Counted from the stretch's first letter, positions 46,201-53,871 are shown. The stretch is 64,000 bases of DNA from Undibacterium sp049340185 (GCF_049340185.1 NZ_JBMPPC010000002.1:496001-560000), one strand, 5' to 3'. A program made the numbers and translations. The notes: a model not told the origin generated them from the sequence alone.

Positions 46201-46458
46201 CTCCATATCACTTTGGATTTCTTCTGCGGCAGCGTTAATGGCGCGAGTGGCATCATGCAGGATACGACTGGCATGCTCTTCCAAAATACGCACGGTTAAA
46301 TAGCTGTTCTCTTGTGCACCGCTCAGCGTTAACTGACGATCCTGAACAATCGACCACCAGGTCTGTGCCATGATCGCGACCACAATCAAACTGACAAACA
46401 CCAAAAAAGCCAGCGTCGGCAAATCATGCCATTGACGATTACTTGCTTTTCTCTCCAT
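43264..46458 (-). CDS. Cache-PAS-GAF-GGDEF-EAL cyclic-di-GMP signalling protein
   Basis: The product is 1064 aa. Helix 1 is at about 14-36 and helix 2 at about 297-318; the periplasmic part between them looks like a double-Cache sensor. A PAS domain (about 340-460, RYRMLFQDAEDTILLINREYIYVDCNAA) and a GAF-like domain (about 480-640) follow. The GGDEF domain has an intact VGGDEF plus an RESD inhibition site. The EAL domain has EALVRWNHPERG, ESMVMHN, DDFGTGYSSLAYLKRFPVDSVKVD and AEGVET, all residues expected for an active phosphodiesterase. It could therefore both make and break c-di-GMP, with the direction set by the sensors. It is a single gene, with about 240 bp of unremarkable sequence before rnpB. 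Confidence 0.92.
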   Translation of the reverse strand: MERKASNRQWHDLPTLAFLVFVSLIVVAIMAQTWWSIVQDRQLTLSGAQENSYLTVRILEEHASRILHDATRAINAAAEEIQSDMEPAPHDEADVRKILINQRQDSPFLQSLSIIDTKGVLWGTSFQYPAEPQNMRSVAYVKELLEHPDNHEIVTGKPMQLPNSSRWVLPVAKNIFNQHGQHVGILQAYIGLGYLREFYERLAKDGGAVISLHDEQGNMYIRAPNDPVYLDQNVAKSLLANKIRSNTVEGSVQDGPLIGGDALLIYTYRKTMDFPIVLVYAKDVDTILANWRDRARQKLIFTILTISCILAFIFLLIGKIRRLRGSSEELRASENRYRMLFQDAEDTILLINREYIYVDCNAAALEMFGVKDRTELLNKRAGRYSPEIQPVRHLPSLQRDRLIETLVDAAFAGEVQHFDWIVTRKGVLLYSEVTMSRVEIGDESLIFCVMRDVSARKSVELLLEGQNQLLQLIATSEDMLVILESICQFAERLSPNWCCGIQLLGNEQHSFSMSVGKNFPEVLKSQLDGMPVTYGNGVWSEAILNASPVWIGRPQESTSMQFVNQLETLMEFPSCGAWPIMGKKGQLLGSFTLFSHSADALNDQHLKLIGITTDIASIAIEGRRSEDKILKLAHYDELTGLPNRFLYSQHLSKSLAHAERNRSRLAVFFLDLDRFKNINDTFGHDEGDTVLRNIAQRFKQCLRESDIIARVGGDEFILLVDQFSDPKDLGDIADKLLFEASYPFDLHGQECQLSASIGIATFPDDGRDPQTLLKNADIAMYRAKNKGKDNYQFYASEMNVHTVERLAFEARLRRALERREFVVYYQPKVNVASGRIVGAEALVRWNHPERGILFPGDFITLAEEAGLIARLGMLVLDIACRDVLAFRAADKSFGRVAINLSGAQFNDVHLLEEVKSVVDFWRVHPSWIEFEITESMVMHNRDQAIVLMDGLKEAGFTLSIDDFGTGYSSLAYLKRFPVDSVKVDRSFIKDIPGDPNDTAIVLAIVAMAHTLSLKVIAEGVETELQLETLQANRCDEYQGFYFSKAVPESEFLQLLQRQYVTETQ

Positions 46459-46697
46459 GCGCTACCTTAGGGTCGGTTAACAATTACATCGGGAGTGCGA
46501 ATGAGTCTAAACGACTAGAGACCTATTATCAGTGTAACACTGGATTTTTAACAATAGTGCGCCAAGGGCAGCGAATTGCCAAGCGGTCTGGTGGTTTTTT
46601 GTGAGCGATACCCCTACTCCAAAAACCATGCCGTTTCATGCAAATGTGCGAGCCTAATGGCAGTGCGTGGGAATATGAATGGATGTGAGATAAAAAT

Positions 46698-47042
46698 GAA
46701 GCAGGCCGGTAGGCCGGATTCTGTTACGGCACTGCGCATTGCTGCCTCGTGCTATGACAATCATTCCTCTAGGCGACGGATTACTCCGCCGCTCAAGCTT
46801 TCTACCCGCACGCTCCGCGAGCCGCCTCAACGCGTGCCTATTTGAAATTGCTCCGGGTGGAGGTTACCGCGTTTCACCGTAACTAAATACGCTCGTCTCT
46901 GTGGCCCTATTCCTCGCCTTATACCTCGGCTTGCGCTCTGGCTTTCAACGTACGGCCGTTAGCCGTCACCCTGCTCTATGGAGTCCGGACCTTCCTCCCG
47001 CTTTGGCTCACACCAAAGCCAGCGATTGTCTGGCCTGCTTCG
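46698..47042 (-). ncRNA. rnpB: RNase P RNA (bacterial type A)
   Basis: About 345 nt on the - strand. The 5' GAAGCAGGCC pairs with the 3' GGCCTGCTTC (helix P1). The conserved core GAGGAAGGTCCGGACTCC is near the 5' end (CR-I), ACAGAATCCGGCCTACCGG near the 3' end (CR-V), and GGTGAAACGCGGTAACC lies in the middle. This is the catalytic RNA that matures tRNA 5' ends. The 3' end is followed by ATTTTTATC, which may act with P1 as a terminator. Ends are accurate to a few nucleotides. An open frame crosses it on the + strand, but that is not coding. Confidence 0.95.
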
Positions 47043-47048
47043 GGCGCT

Positions 47049-47057
47049 ATTGTACCA
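47049..47057 (-). promoter_or_regulatory. rnpB: Extended -10 promoter of rnpB
   Basis: The - strand reads TGGTACAAT (TGn plus TACAAT). It ends 6-7 nt before the predicted 5' end of rnpB, the correct distance for transcription to start there. No good -35 box lies at 16-18 bp, consistent with the extended -10. Confidence 0.6.
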
Positions 47058-47191
47058 GCTACAGGGATGATGCGACGCAACATCGAAATACCCTGATCCT
47101 GCACAACTACCGCTCTATTTCCTGCGCAAAGCCAGCACGACGCGAGCGCTTTCTGCTAGCGTATGGTTTTTTCCGAACTGGTCTTATTGTC

Positions 47192-48892
47192 ATGATTAAA
47201 TCGCGTTCTGGTGGTCAGCTGGTCGTCAATGCTTTAGAAGTGCATGGCGTCGATACGATTTTTGGTGTACCGGGCGAAAGCTATTTACCGGTGCTGGATG
47301 CGCTGCATGACAGTCCCATCCGTTTCATCATCAACCGTCAAGAAGGTGGCGCAGCATTCATGGCAGACGCCTACGGCAAAATGACAGGCAAACCCGGCAT
47401 CTGCTTTGTGACGCGCGGCCCCGGCGCTACCAATGCCTCCATCGGCGTACACACGGCGTATCAGGATTCAACACCGATGATTTTATTTATCGGCCAGGTT
47501 GGCAATGACTTTGTTGAGCGGGAAGCTTTTCAGGAAATCGACTATCGCCGCATGTTCGGGCCGATGGCGAAATGGGTAGCGCAAATTGACCGCGCCGATC
47601 GTATTCCCGAATACATCGCACGGGCTTTTCAGGTCGCAACCAGCGGGCGCCCCGGCCCCGTCGTTCTGGCATTACCAGAGGACTGCCTGTCCGCAATTGC
47701 CGACGTCGCTGACACCCGCCATTACACTCCGATACAAGCCTCAGCCTCCGGTAGTCAGCTTGCACAATTTCGCCGTCTGCTAGCCGACGCGCAACGGCCG
47801 CTCGTGCTGCTCGGCGGCAGCGGCTGGAACAAGCAAGCCTGCGAGCATATCGCCAGCTTCGCTGTCAGCAATCAGTTGCCAGTTGCCTGCGCTTTCCGCT
47901 TTCAGGATCTGATGGACAATGCCCATCCACACTACATCGGCGATGTCGGTATCGGCATCAATCCCAAGCTCGCAAAACGCGTGCAGGAAGCAGATCTGAT
48001 CATCGCCATCGGTCCGCGCCTAGGCGAAATGACCACCAGCGGTTACACCATCTTAGAAGCGCCGATCCCGCGCCAGACACTCATCCACATCCACAGCGAC
48101 GCGCTGGAACTCGGCCGCGTGTACCAGGCAGATCTGATGATCAACAGCGGCATGCAAGAGATCGCCGAGTGTCTGGCCGAGATGGCAACACTCGATGCCA
48201 GCGCCTGGCAACATACAGTTGCAGAAGCACGCGCAGAACTGCTGGCATGGCAACAAGAACCGGCGATTTTTAAGAACGAGCAAGCACCGCTGAACCTCTG
48301 GCAAGTCGTGCAAGACATCATGCAGTCAGCCCCTGCCGACACCATCATCACCAACGGCGCAGGTAACTACGCTACCTGGGCGCATCGCTATTTCCGCTAT
48401 GGTGGCTGGCGCACACAACTTGCACCGACTTCCGGCGCCATGGGTTACAGCGTCCCCTCCGGTATTGCCGCCAAAATCATTGATCCTGCGCGTACCGTGA
48501 TTACTTTTGCCGGTGACGGCGAATATCTAATGAACGGCCAGGAGCTGGCCACTGCTGTGCAATATCAGGCCGGTGTGATCATCATCGTGTTTAACAACGG
48601 CATGTTCGGCACCATCCGCATGCATCAAGAAAAAACCTTCCCGGCACGCGTCTCCGGTACCGACTTGCACAACCCCGATTTTGCTGCACTGGCACGCGCT
48701 TACGGCGCCAGCGGCGAAGTCGTCAACACCACGGCAGAATTCGCTCCCGCCCTGCAACGCGCACTCACTCATACCCGCACTCATCAGCTACCGGCACTGA
48801 TTGAATTGCGCTATGACGGCAACCTGATTACTCCCGGCATGAGTCTGGCTCAAATGCGCCAGACCGCACTAGATACACAATCGGCGCAATAG
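47192..48892 (+). CDS. Thiamine-diphosphate-dependent enzyme, acetolactate synthase-like
   Basis: The product is 566 aa. The N-terminal Pyr domain has GGQLVVNALEVHGVDTIFGVPGESYLPVLDAL and the catalytic Glu in NRQEGGAAFMADAYGKMTG. The central domain has PLVLLGGSGWNKQACEHI. The C-terminal PP domain carries the ThDP/Mg motif GDGEYLMNGQELATAVQYQAGVIIIVFNN (GDG...NN). It resembles the IlvB/oxalyl-CoA decarboxylase/benzoylformate decarboxylase superfamily, and no small regulatory subunit gene is nearby, so it is probably not the biosynthetic acetolactate synthase. The substrate is unknown. The frame extends upstream through rnpB; ATG 47192 starts the homologous region, although the ribosome site is weak. 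Confidence 0.85.
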   Translation: MIKSRSGGQLVVNALEVHGVDTIFGVPGESYLPVLDALHDSPIRFIINRQEGGAAFMADAYGKMTGKPGICFVTRGPGATNASIGVHTAYQDSTPMILFIGQVGNDFVEREAFQEIDYRRMFGPMAKWVAQIDRADRIPEYIARAFQVATSGRPGPVVLALPEDCLSAIADVADTRHYTPIQASASGSQLAQFRRLLADAQRPLVLLGGSGWNKQACEHIASFAVSNQLPVACAFRFQDLMDNAHPHYIGDVGIGINPKLAKRVQEADLIIAIGPRLGEMTTSGYTILEAPIPRQTLIHIHSDALELGRVYQADLMINSGMQEIAECLAEMATLDASAWQHTVAEARAELLAWQQEPAIFKNEQAPLNLWQVVQDIMQSAPADTIITNGAGNYATWAHRYFRYGGWRTQLAPTSGAMGYSVPSGIAAKIIDPARTVITFAGDGEYLMNGQELATAVQYQAGVIIIVFNNGMFGTIRMHQEKTFPARVSGTDLHNPDFAALARAYGASGEVVNTTAEFAPALQRALTHTRTHQLPALIELRYDGNLITPGMSLAQMRQTALDTQSAQ

Positions 48893-48931
48893 ATCAATGA
48901 CCGCGATCACCATCACTATCTGGACTTACCA

Positions 48932-49312
48932 ATGAATGTTCAGGAGTTCGCCAGTCGCACCGGCATCAGTCCGCACACTGTTCGCTATTACGAAAAAATC
49001 GGCTTACTCCCCGATGTGCGGAGAACGGCAAGCGGGCATCGCGACTTTAGCGATAGCGACATTCTCTGGATGGCATTCATCACACGATTAAAAAATACCG
49101 GTATGCCGCTAGCCGACATCCTCGCGTATGCGACGCTGAGATCACAAGGCGCAACAACACTGTCAGCCCGACAGCAAATGCTGGACGTTCATGCACAGCG
49201 ACTGGCTTCACAAATCCAGATACAGCAAGAGCACTACGCCCAGCTACAAGAAAAAATTCGCTGGTACCATAATGAAATCGCCGCGATCACCAAAATCTCG
49301 AAGAAAAAATAA
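48932..49312 (+). CDS. MerR family transcriptional regulator (AdhR/NmlR-like)
   Basis: The product is 126 aa. The MerR winged HTH is MNVQEFASRTGISPHTVRYYEKIGLLPDVRRTASGHRDFSDSDILWMAFI, followed by a long dimerisation helix (LASQIQIQQEHYAQLQEKIRWY). There is no C-terminal metal-binding cysteine cluster, so it fits the short AdhR/NmlR group that senses reactive aldehydes or similar stress. Its gene is 39 nt after the ThDP enzyme. A target promoter with the expected 19-bp spacer lies just downstream before the CMD-family gene. Confidence 0.88.
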   Translation: MNVQEFASRTGISPHTVRYYEKIGLLPDVRRTASGHRDFSDSDILWMAFITRLKNTGMPLADILAYATLRSQGATTLSARQQMLDVHAQRLASQIQIQQEHYAQLQEKIRWYHNEIAAITKISKKK

Positions 49313-49347
49313 CGCAATACCGAATACGATATGTAGCACAAACCCTA

Positions 49348-49378
49348 TTGACTGAGAGTCCGCTCTCAGGTCTACGCT
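49348..49378 (+). promoter_or_regulatory. MerR-type promoter/operator before CMD-family gene
   Basis: TTGACT (49348-49353) and TACGCT (49373-49378) are separated by 19 bp, the distorted spacing of MerR-activated promoters. The spacer holds the perfect inverted repeat CTGAGAGTCCGCTCTCAG (49352-49369). The layout and the half-site GAGAG resemble AdhR/NmlR operators. It is 40 nt before the CMD-family start. Confidence 0.7.
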
Positions 49379-49417
49379 GCTGTTTTCCCTCAACATCCTT
49401 CACATCAGGAGAACAGC

Positions 49418-49858
49418 ATGACCGACAGCACCTCCATCTCAGACACCAGCCACGGCGCCATCGCATCAAGTGACACCGATACCGATTCCCGCCGGTATCA
49501 GCGCGGATTAAGCAAACTCGCAGAAATCGATGGCGACGCCGGTCAAAAAGTCATCGATGCACTCAGCGATATCGCCCCCGATCTGGCCCGCTACACCATT
49601 GAGTTTCCGTTCGGCGATATCTATTCGCGACCCAGTCTGGACCTCAAAAGCCGGGAGATCGCCACCGTCGCCGCATTGACAGCGATGGGTCATTGCCAGC
49701 CTCAACTAAAAGTCCACATTCATGGCGCGCTCAACGTCGGCTGCAGCAAAGAAGAAATTATCGAGATCATCACCCAGATGGCGGTCTACGCAGGATTTCC
49801 CGCGGCATTGAATGGCATGTTTACAGCAAAAGAAGTCTTTGCCGAGCGAGCGATATAA
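49418..49858 (+). CDS. Carboxymuconolactone decarboxylase (CMD) family protein
   Basis: The product is 146 aa. The core is LDLKSREIATVAALTAMGHCQPQLKVHIHGALNVGCSKEEIIEIITQMAVYAGFPAALNGMFTAKEVF, the CMD/AhpD-like all-helical fold. It has the Glu, Cys and His residues of the family (EIATVAALTAMGHC...HIHGAL). Members include gamma-carboxymuconolactone decarboxylase and many uncharacterised stress-linked proteins. Control by an adjacent MerR regulator points to the latter (inference). ATG 49418 has CAGGAG 6 nt upstream. The N-terminus (1-30) is Ser/Thr/Asp-rich and probably disordered. Confidence 0.85.
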   Translation: MTDSTSISDTSHGAIASSDTDTDSRRYQRGLSKLAEIDGDAGQKVIDALSDIAPDLARYTIEFPFGDIYSRPSLDLKSREIATVAALTAMGHCQPQLKVHIHGALNVGCSKEEIIEIITQMAVYAGFPAALNGMFTAKEVFAERAI

Positions 49859-50262
49859 AACATCTCTGGGTTACATAGCTTCTCAGATTGATCCGCAGTA
49901 CTGGCGGGCCTTACCACGCGTTTTAGGCGTGGGAGGCGCATCAACATTGCGTGTAACGTATAGGAAGTTTCTAAAAACCTCCAAAATAAAATTCATGCCG
50001 ACGGGACCGACGCAAAAAACCAAGACCTCTCAACACAGAGGCACGGAGACATAGAGAAAAGACAGGACTAAGTCACTTCATGACATATCGATTCAGGGCT
50101 TGTTAGAAGTTCCAATTGAGAACTACGAACAAGCTCTCACCGTCCAGCACATAGTGCCGGCAACCAAGACTTAGCAAGCAAATAAAAATCATTGATAATT
50201 GTAAATTTATCAATATAATAGAAGTCAACGGCGCCTTCTGATCGCGCCTCAAAGGACATTCC
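49859..50262. other. Intergenic region, no gene seen
   Basis: These 404 bp have no supported gene. They contain a small hairpin CCACGC/GCGTGG (49914-49932) and a purine-rich CACAGAGGCACGGAGACA-type stretch (50031-50057), a motif that recurs between genes in many bacteria (from memory). The last 20 bp include AAAGGACA, the ribosome site of the lipoprotein gene. Confidence 0.5.
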
Positions 50263-51228
50263 ATGCGAACCAGATTGTGCTTGCTTCTGTGCCTGCTGAG
50301 CGCGCTCAACGGCTGCGCATCCGATACACCGCCAACGACTCACACGGCGGGCGAATCAACACCAGCAGCAGTAAATACTTCACCGCCTCCGCCGTCGCAT
50401 CCACCTCCCCCACCACCGTCTCCAGCGTATCCAGCGCAAGCTGCGCCGCATCGTGACACCGCTAAGCCACCCACGGCGATGCCAGAGTTAGAAGCAATCA
50501 CCGTTACAGGTGTGCGCGCTACCGTTAGCCAGCAACACAAAAAAGCACACAAAGCGACACTGGCCACAGTTGGTGCAGAGTCAGGCAAATCCGCAGGCAC
50601 CGGGCGCAGTGACAATCTCAGCCCGGCTTCCGGCCCAGCCACTGGCTTAAACTCAGCCAACGCTGACGCACTTTATCTGGCGCGTGTCAGAGCCGATACC
50701 AGAATCCCGATGAAAAGCTCAGGCGAGATGCAGGTATGGGTAGGACTGGCGAGCAATGTGCCCGCCAAAGAAGCGGGCCAGGCAGAAACACAAAAAACCT
50801 TCAGCGTCGATCCACAAAAAAGATCTGCAAAGATCGTTCCGATTGCGCCCGATTTTGAATGGAAAGCGATAGGTAAAGACTGCACCGAACTCACGCCCTC
50901 CGGTTCTGAAATCCCGTTTTCATTAACCCCAAAAAAACTAGGCAAGTTTAAAGTCAGCGCCACGGTCGAGCTGTATAAATCCGAGGACTGCAGCGGCACA
51001 CCAAAGTCCGTGATCGCTCAGGATACGGAGATCACCGTGAGTGTCGACATCAAGAACAATGTGCAAAATGGTTTCTGGGATCTCGTCAGGCAAACCTGGG
51101 ATGAAATCAACAAACTGTATCTGGGCATACTCGCCGCGATCAGTGCCGCAGTACTGGTCGTCGCAAAAGAAAAAATCAAATCCCTGCTTGGCCTGAAAAA
51201 CATGGACGATCAGGGGAAAACTAAGTAA
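50263..51228 (+). CDS. Proline-rich lipoprotein with C-terminal membrane helix, unknown function
   Basis: The product is 321 aa. The signal peptide ends in a lipobox (LNGC, Cys18). A Pro/Ser/Ala-rich linker (about 30-75, with PPPPSHPPPPPPSP) follows, then PELEAITVTGVRATVSQ (about 74-90), which looks like the TonB-box/plug start of TonB-dependent receptors. Residues about 135-275 are beta-rich and contain FSLTPKKLGKFKVSATVELY. This resembles the membrane-proximal beta-sandwich with a W/F-x-LTP...G-x-F-x-V motif that I know from various multi-domain bacterial proteins; a tentative match. A hydrophobic helix (about 288-306, YLGILAAISAAVLVVAKEK) ends it. A lipid anchor plus a C-terminal helix is unusual. 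AAAGGA precedes the ATG. Confidence 0.75.
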   Translation: MRTRLCLLLCLLSALNGCASDTPPTTHTAGESTPAAVNTSPPPPSHPPPPPPSPAYPAQAAPHRDTAKPPTAMPELEAITVTGVRATVSQQHKKAHKATLATVGAESGKSAGTGRSDNLSPASGPATGLNSANADALYLARVRADTRIPMKSSGEMQVWVGLASNVPAKEAGQAETQKTFSVDPQKRSAKIVPIAPDFEWKAIGKDCTELTPSGSEIPFSLTPKKLGKFKVSATVELYKSEDCSGTPKSVIAQDTEITVSVDIKNNVQNGFWDLVRQTWDEINKLYLGILAAISAAVLVVAKEKIKSLLGLKNMDDQGKTK

Positions 51229-51296
51229 GCATATACCTGGTGGAAATGCCGGATTTCTGCGTGCTGGCGGATGCAGGAAAATAAGATGAGAGCCAT

Positions 51297-51369
51297 ATAC
51301 TCCCCTACTTACTTCAATAAAAATGCCTCATACCGCATTATTTACTTAGGCAGTGAAAATATACTCCCT
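51297..51369 (-). repeat. Dispersed ~75-bp intergenic element, copy 4
   Basis: It reads in reverse relative to copy 3. On the + strand it is bounded by ATACTCCCCTAC and ATACTCCCTATG. On the - strand GGGAGTATATTTTCACTGC...ATGCGGT...GCATTTTT...GGGGAGTATATGG aligns with copy 3 over most of its length. It lies 68 bp after the lipoprotein stop. Confidence 0.6.
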
Positions 51370-51803
51370 ATGAGTAATTGATATTTAAGACTGTATTCAG
51401 ATTAAATATTGATGCTGATCACATCAATTTATAAAAAAATGGCGCGTCATTTTAATGTGTATTTTTCCAAAATGGTGCGACGCCTCTTCGCGCTACCTTA
51501 AGTGAAATCAGCGATGTCCATTATCAGGATAAGAACACGGGATTCTGCTTTAAAAAACACACCGGAATTGCATGAAAACACAATAAGCTATCGATCCAAT
51601 ATGCAATCACAAATGACGTATTTTTTTCATTTACCACGCCACTACCTGTAAAATACATGTAATCGAAATTGCAACATATTTTACGCAACAATAGTGCTGC
51701 TTCACCGGCGGTGACATCGACATAAGTTAGCGACGCATGAATCAATTATGAGCTGGCAGAAACGCGAGGAATCTCGTCGGCATCTGCGCAAAGGGTTTGA
51801 CAT
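51370..51803. other. Upstream region of the TolA-like gene
   Basis: No supported gene. An inverted repeat ATTGATG-N7-CATCAAT (51408-51428, centre CTGATCA) may be an operator. AAAATGGCGCG and AAAATGGTGCG recur 32 bp apart (around 51437 and 51469). A 19-codon frame MSWQKREESRRHLRKGFDI (51748-51807) overlaps the TTG start of the next gene by 3 nt but has no ribosome site; it may be a leader or chance. Confidence 0.4.
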
Positions 51804-53741
51804 TTGAGAACTGATCTTTTCTTTCAGAATGAACCCTCGCGCTTGAGCGCTGCGCTGCTGCTCTCCTTACTGGCTCACGCGCTGCTATTGAGCATCACTT
51901 TGGGTGGTCAGGCGTTCGGGCTTCCCGGACTTAACTTTCCCTGGAAAGAAAGGCGGCTGGGAGCCAATGATTTACTCGTCCTGCTTCTGCCAGCGCAACC
52001 TACGACCTCAACATCAGCACCGGAACCAGCAGAACTATCCAAGGTGACGCTCAGCGCAGTAGGCACGCCCGCTGTGTCGGATAAGCTCACATCAACGACG
52101 ACGTCAGATCCCGCAGTGAAACACAGCGAGATCGCTCCTGTATTGATACCTCCGCCAACACCTGCGACAACACCGACAGTCGTCCCCGCTCCGCCTGCGG
52201 AGCCGGTCATGACATCGCAGAAACGATACGACCCGCAACCAACGGTAGTAGCGATGACTTCTGTGGCGCAAAACACGCCTGCCCAAGTTAATAAGACTTC
52301 TTTAACCAATAATGCGGACAGCACACCGCCAAAACCGGTTAAACAAGATACCCAAGAACAAACGCCTGAACAGATCGCACCTGAGCGCGAGAAGCAGAAC
52401 ACCGAACAATTGAAACAAGCAGAACTGATAGCGACCGCTCAGCGGGAAAATAAGCAGCAAGAGCAGGTACAACAAGACGCTGCACGCGCTGAAAAAATCG
52501 CGAAAAATGAAGCTGCTCAACTGGAACTCGAACGCCAGAAGGTAGCTCGTCAGGAGCTTGCCCAGCAAGAGAGTTTGCATCAAGAAAATTTGCGACGAGA
52601 GACACTGCAAAAAGAGCAAGCAAGGCAAACCGAACAGATTCAGCCGGAGGCCGTTCGACAAGAGCTGGCCCGGGCTGATGCCTCAAGAGCAGAAGCAAGT
52701 CGCAAAGAAACGGCACGACAAGAACAAATCCGACAAGCCCAGCTCGACGCATCGCGGCAAGAGCAATTACTACAAGATGCTGCACGCGCTGAACAAACTG
52801 CTAAAAACGAAGCGGCGCGCAAAGAGGCTGAGCGTCTTGAAACCCAACGCCAGGAGCTTGCGCAGCAAGAAAAACTACGGCGAGACGCAGCACAAAAAGA
52901 GCAGGCAAGGCAAACCGAACAGGCCAAACAAGAAACGGCTCGACAAGAACTTGCCAAAGCTGAAGCGTCCAGACTGGAAGCTGCTCGCAGAGAAGCTGCA
53001 CGACAAGAACAGATCAGGCAAACCCAGCTCGACACAGCGCGGCAAGAGCAGCTACGACAAGACGCCGCGCGCGCAGAGCAAGCAGCCAGAAGCGAAGCCG
53101 CACGTAAAGAGACGGAGCGGATGGCTGCCGAACGTCAGGAACTTGCCCGTCAAGAGAGTCTGCGACAAGAAAATTTGCATCAAGAAAATTTGCGCCGAGA
53201 GACACTACAAAAAGAGCAGGCAAAACAAGAGAGAGACAAGCTAGAACAAGTACAGCGGGAACGGGCAGAATATGAGGCGACGCGTGAAGAGCGGCTGCGC
53301 GCCATCGGGAAGCAACTCAGCGAGGAGGCCGCTCAGCGCGATGCCGCTTTGAAAAACCCGTCACGCACGCTGCTGCCCTCGGTGAGCAATCTTCGCCGTG
53401 GCTGGCTACTCGGACGCGCCGATGCAAACGCCGATCTCGTACTCTACGCAGAAGCGATGAGCCGGAAGATTGAGAGAAACATGGCATTTGATATGGTTCG
53501 CGAAGTGGTCAAACAACCCCATGTCCAGCCTTTAGTGACAGTGGCGATCCGCGCAGACGGCTCTGTAGAGAAAGTGACTTTTGTCGTCTCCAGCGGTGTC
53601 GCCGCTATCGACGACGCGATACGAAAAGTCGTGGCCAGCCAGGCACCCTATCCCGCGTTCACGCCCGCTCTGGCGCGCCAGTACGACGTAATCGAAATTC
53701 GCCGCACCTGGATATTCGACGTCACCATTCGCCTGCAGTGA
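51804..53741 (+). CDS. TolA/TonB-like energy-transducing protein with long charged repeat region
   Basis: The product is 645 aa. There is an N-terminal membrane helix (about 14-38, LSAALLLSLLAHALLLSITLGGQA) with the S...H pattern of TonB/TolA anchors. A Pro/Thr/Ser-rich spacer (about 65-200) follows, then a Q/E/R/A-rich coiled coil (about 205-510), and a TonB C-terminal domain (about 555-645, VQPLVTVAIRADGSVEKVTFVVSSGVAAIDDAIRKVVASQAPYPAFTP). The start is TTG 51804: a stop lies two codons upstream, no Met occurs before residue 136, and the membrane helix needs this start. AAGGG is 8 nt upstream. It follows the lipoprotein with the TonB-box-like segment; tolQ/R or exbB/D genes are not in the window. 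Coding in the coiled coil is repetitive. Confidence 0.82.
   Translation: MRTDLFFQNEPSRLSAALLLSLLAHALLLSITLGGQAFGLPGLNFPWKERRLGANDLLVLLLPAQPTTSTSAPEPAELSKVTLSAVGTPAVSDKLTSTTTSDPAVKHSEIAPVLIPPPTPATTPTVVPAPPAEPVMTSQKRYDPQPTVVAMTSVAQNTPAQVNKTSLTNNADSTPPKPVKQDTQEQTPEQIAPEREKQNTEQLKQAELIATAQRENKQQEQVQQDAARAEKIAKNEAAQLELERQKVARQELAQQESLHQENLRRETLQKEQARQTEQIQPEAVRQELARADASRAEASRKETARQEQIRQAQLDASRQEQLLQDAARAEQTAKNEAARKEAERLETQRQELAQQEKLRRDAAQKEQARQTEQAKQETARQELAKAEASRLEAARREAARQEQIRQTQLDTARQEQLRQDAARAEQAARSEAARKETERMAAERQELARQESLRQENLHQENLRRETLQKEQAKQERDKLEQVQRERAEYEATREERLRAIGKQLSEEAAQRDAALKNPSRTLLPSVSNLRRGWLLGRADANADLVLYAEAMSRKIERNMAFDMVREVVKQPHVQPLVTVAIRADGSVEKVTFVVSSGVAAIDDAIRKVVASQAPYPAFTPALARQYDVIEIRRTWIFDVTIRLQ
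52473..53240 (+). repeat. Internal ~100-residue repeats in the TolA-like coiled coil
   Basis: Unit 1 begins QDAARAEKIAKNEAAQ at 52473 (100 residues), unit 2 QDAARAEQTAKNEAAR at 52773 (95 residues, one 5-residue gap), and partial unit 3 QDAARAEQAARSEAAR at 53058. Within units, RQELAQQE, RRETLQKEQA, RQEQIRQ and RQEQL recur in order. Confidence 0.85.
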
Positions 53742-53871
53742 TGGTGACGTCCTGGGACCATCTTCATCCCTGGATCGCATCTCACCCCGATGAATGCATG
53801 CACTCTGATTGACGATCTGGCAGCGTGAGATTCTTCGCTGCAGCGTTTTTCTATCTCGTTGCCAGCTGTCA

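Noticed and set aside
46901..47191. N-terminal extension of the ThDP enzyme frame
   Set aside because: It runs through rnpB on the opposite strand, has no family similarity, and homologues start near ATG 47192.
49812..50054. 80-codon frame after the CMD gene
   Set aside because: It overlaps the end of the CMD gene in another frame and continues through the purine-rich intergenic motif, with no ribosome site.
51524..51745. - strand frame of 73 codons upstream of the TolA-like gene
   Set aside because: No ribosome site, no recognisable features, and A/T-rich composition typical of a regulatory gap.
52339..53223. Long antisense frames in the TolA-like coiled-coil region
   Set aside because: They are by-products of repetitive GAG/CAA/GCA codons on the other strand, giving low-complexity Ser/Cys/Leu-rich translations.
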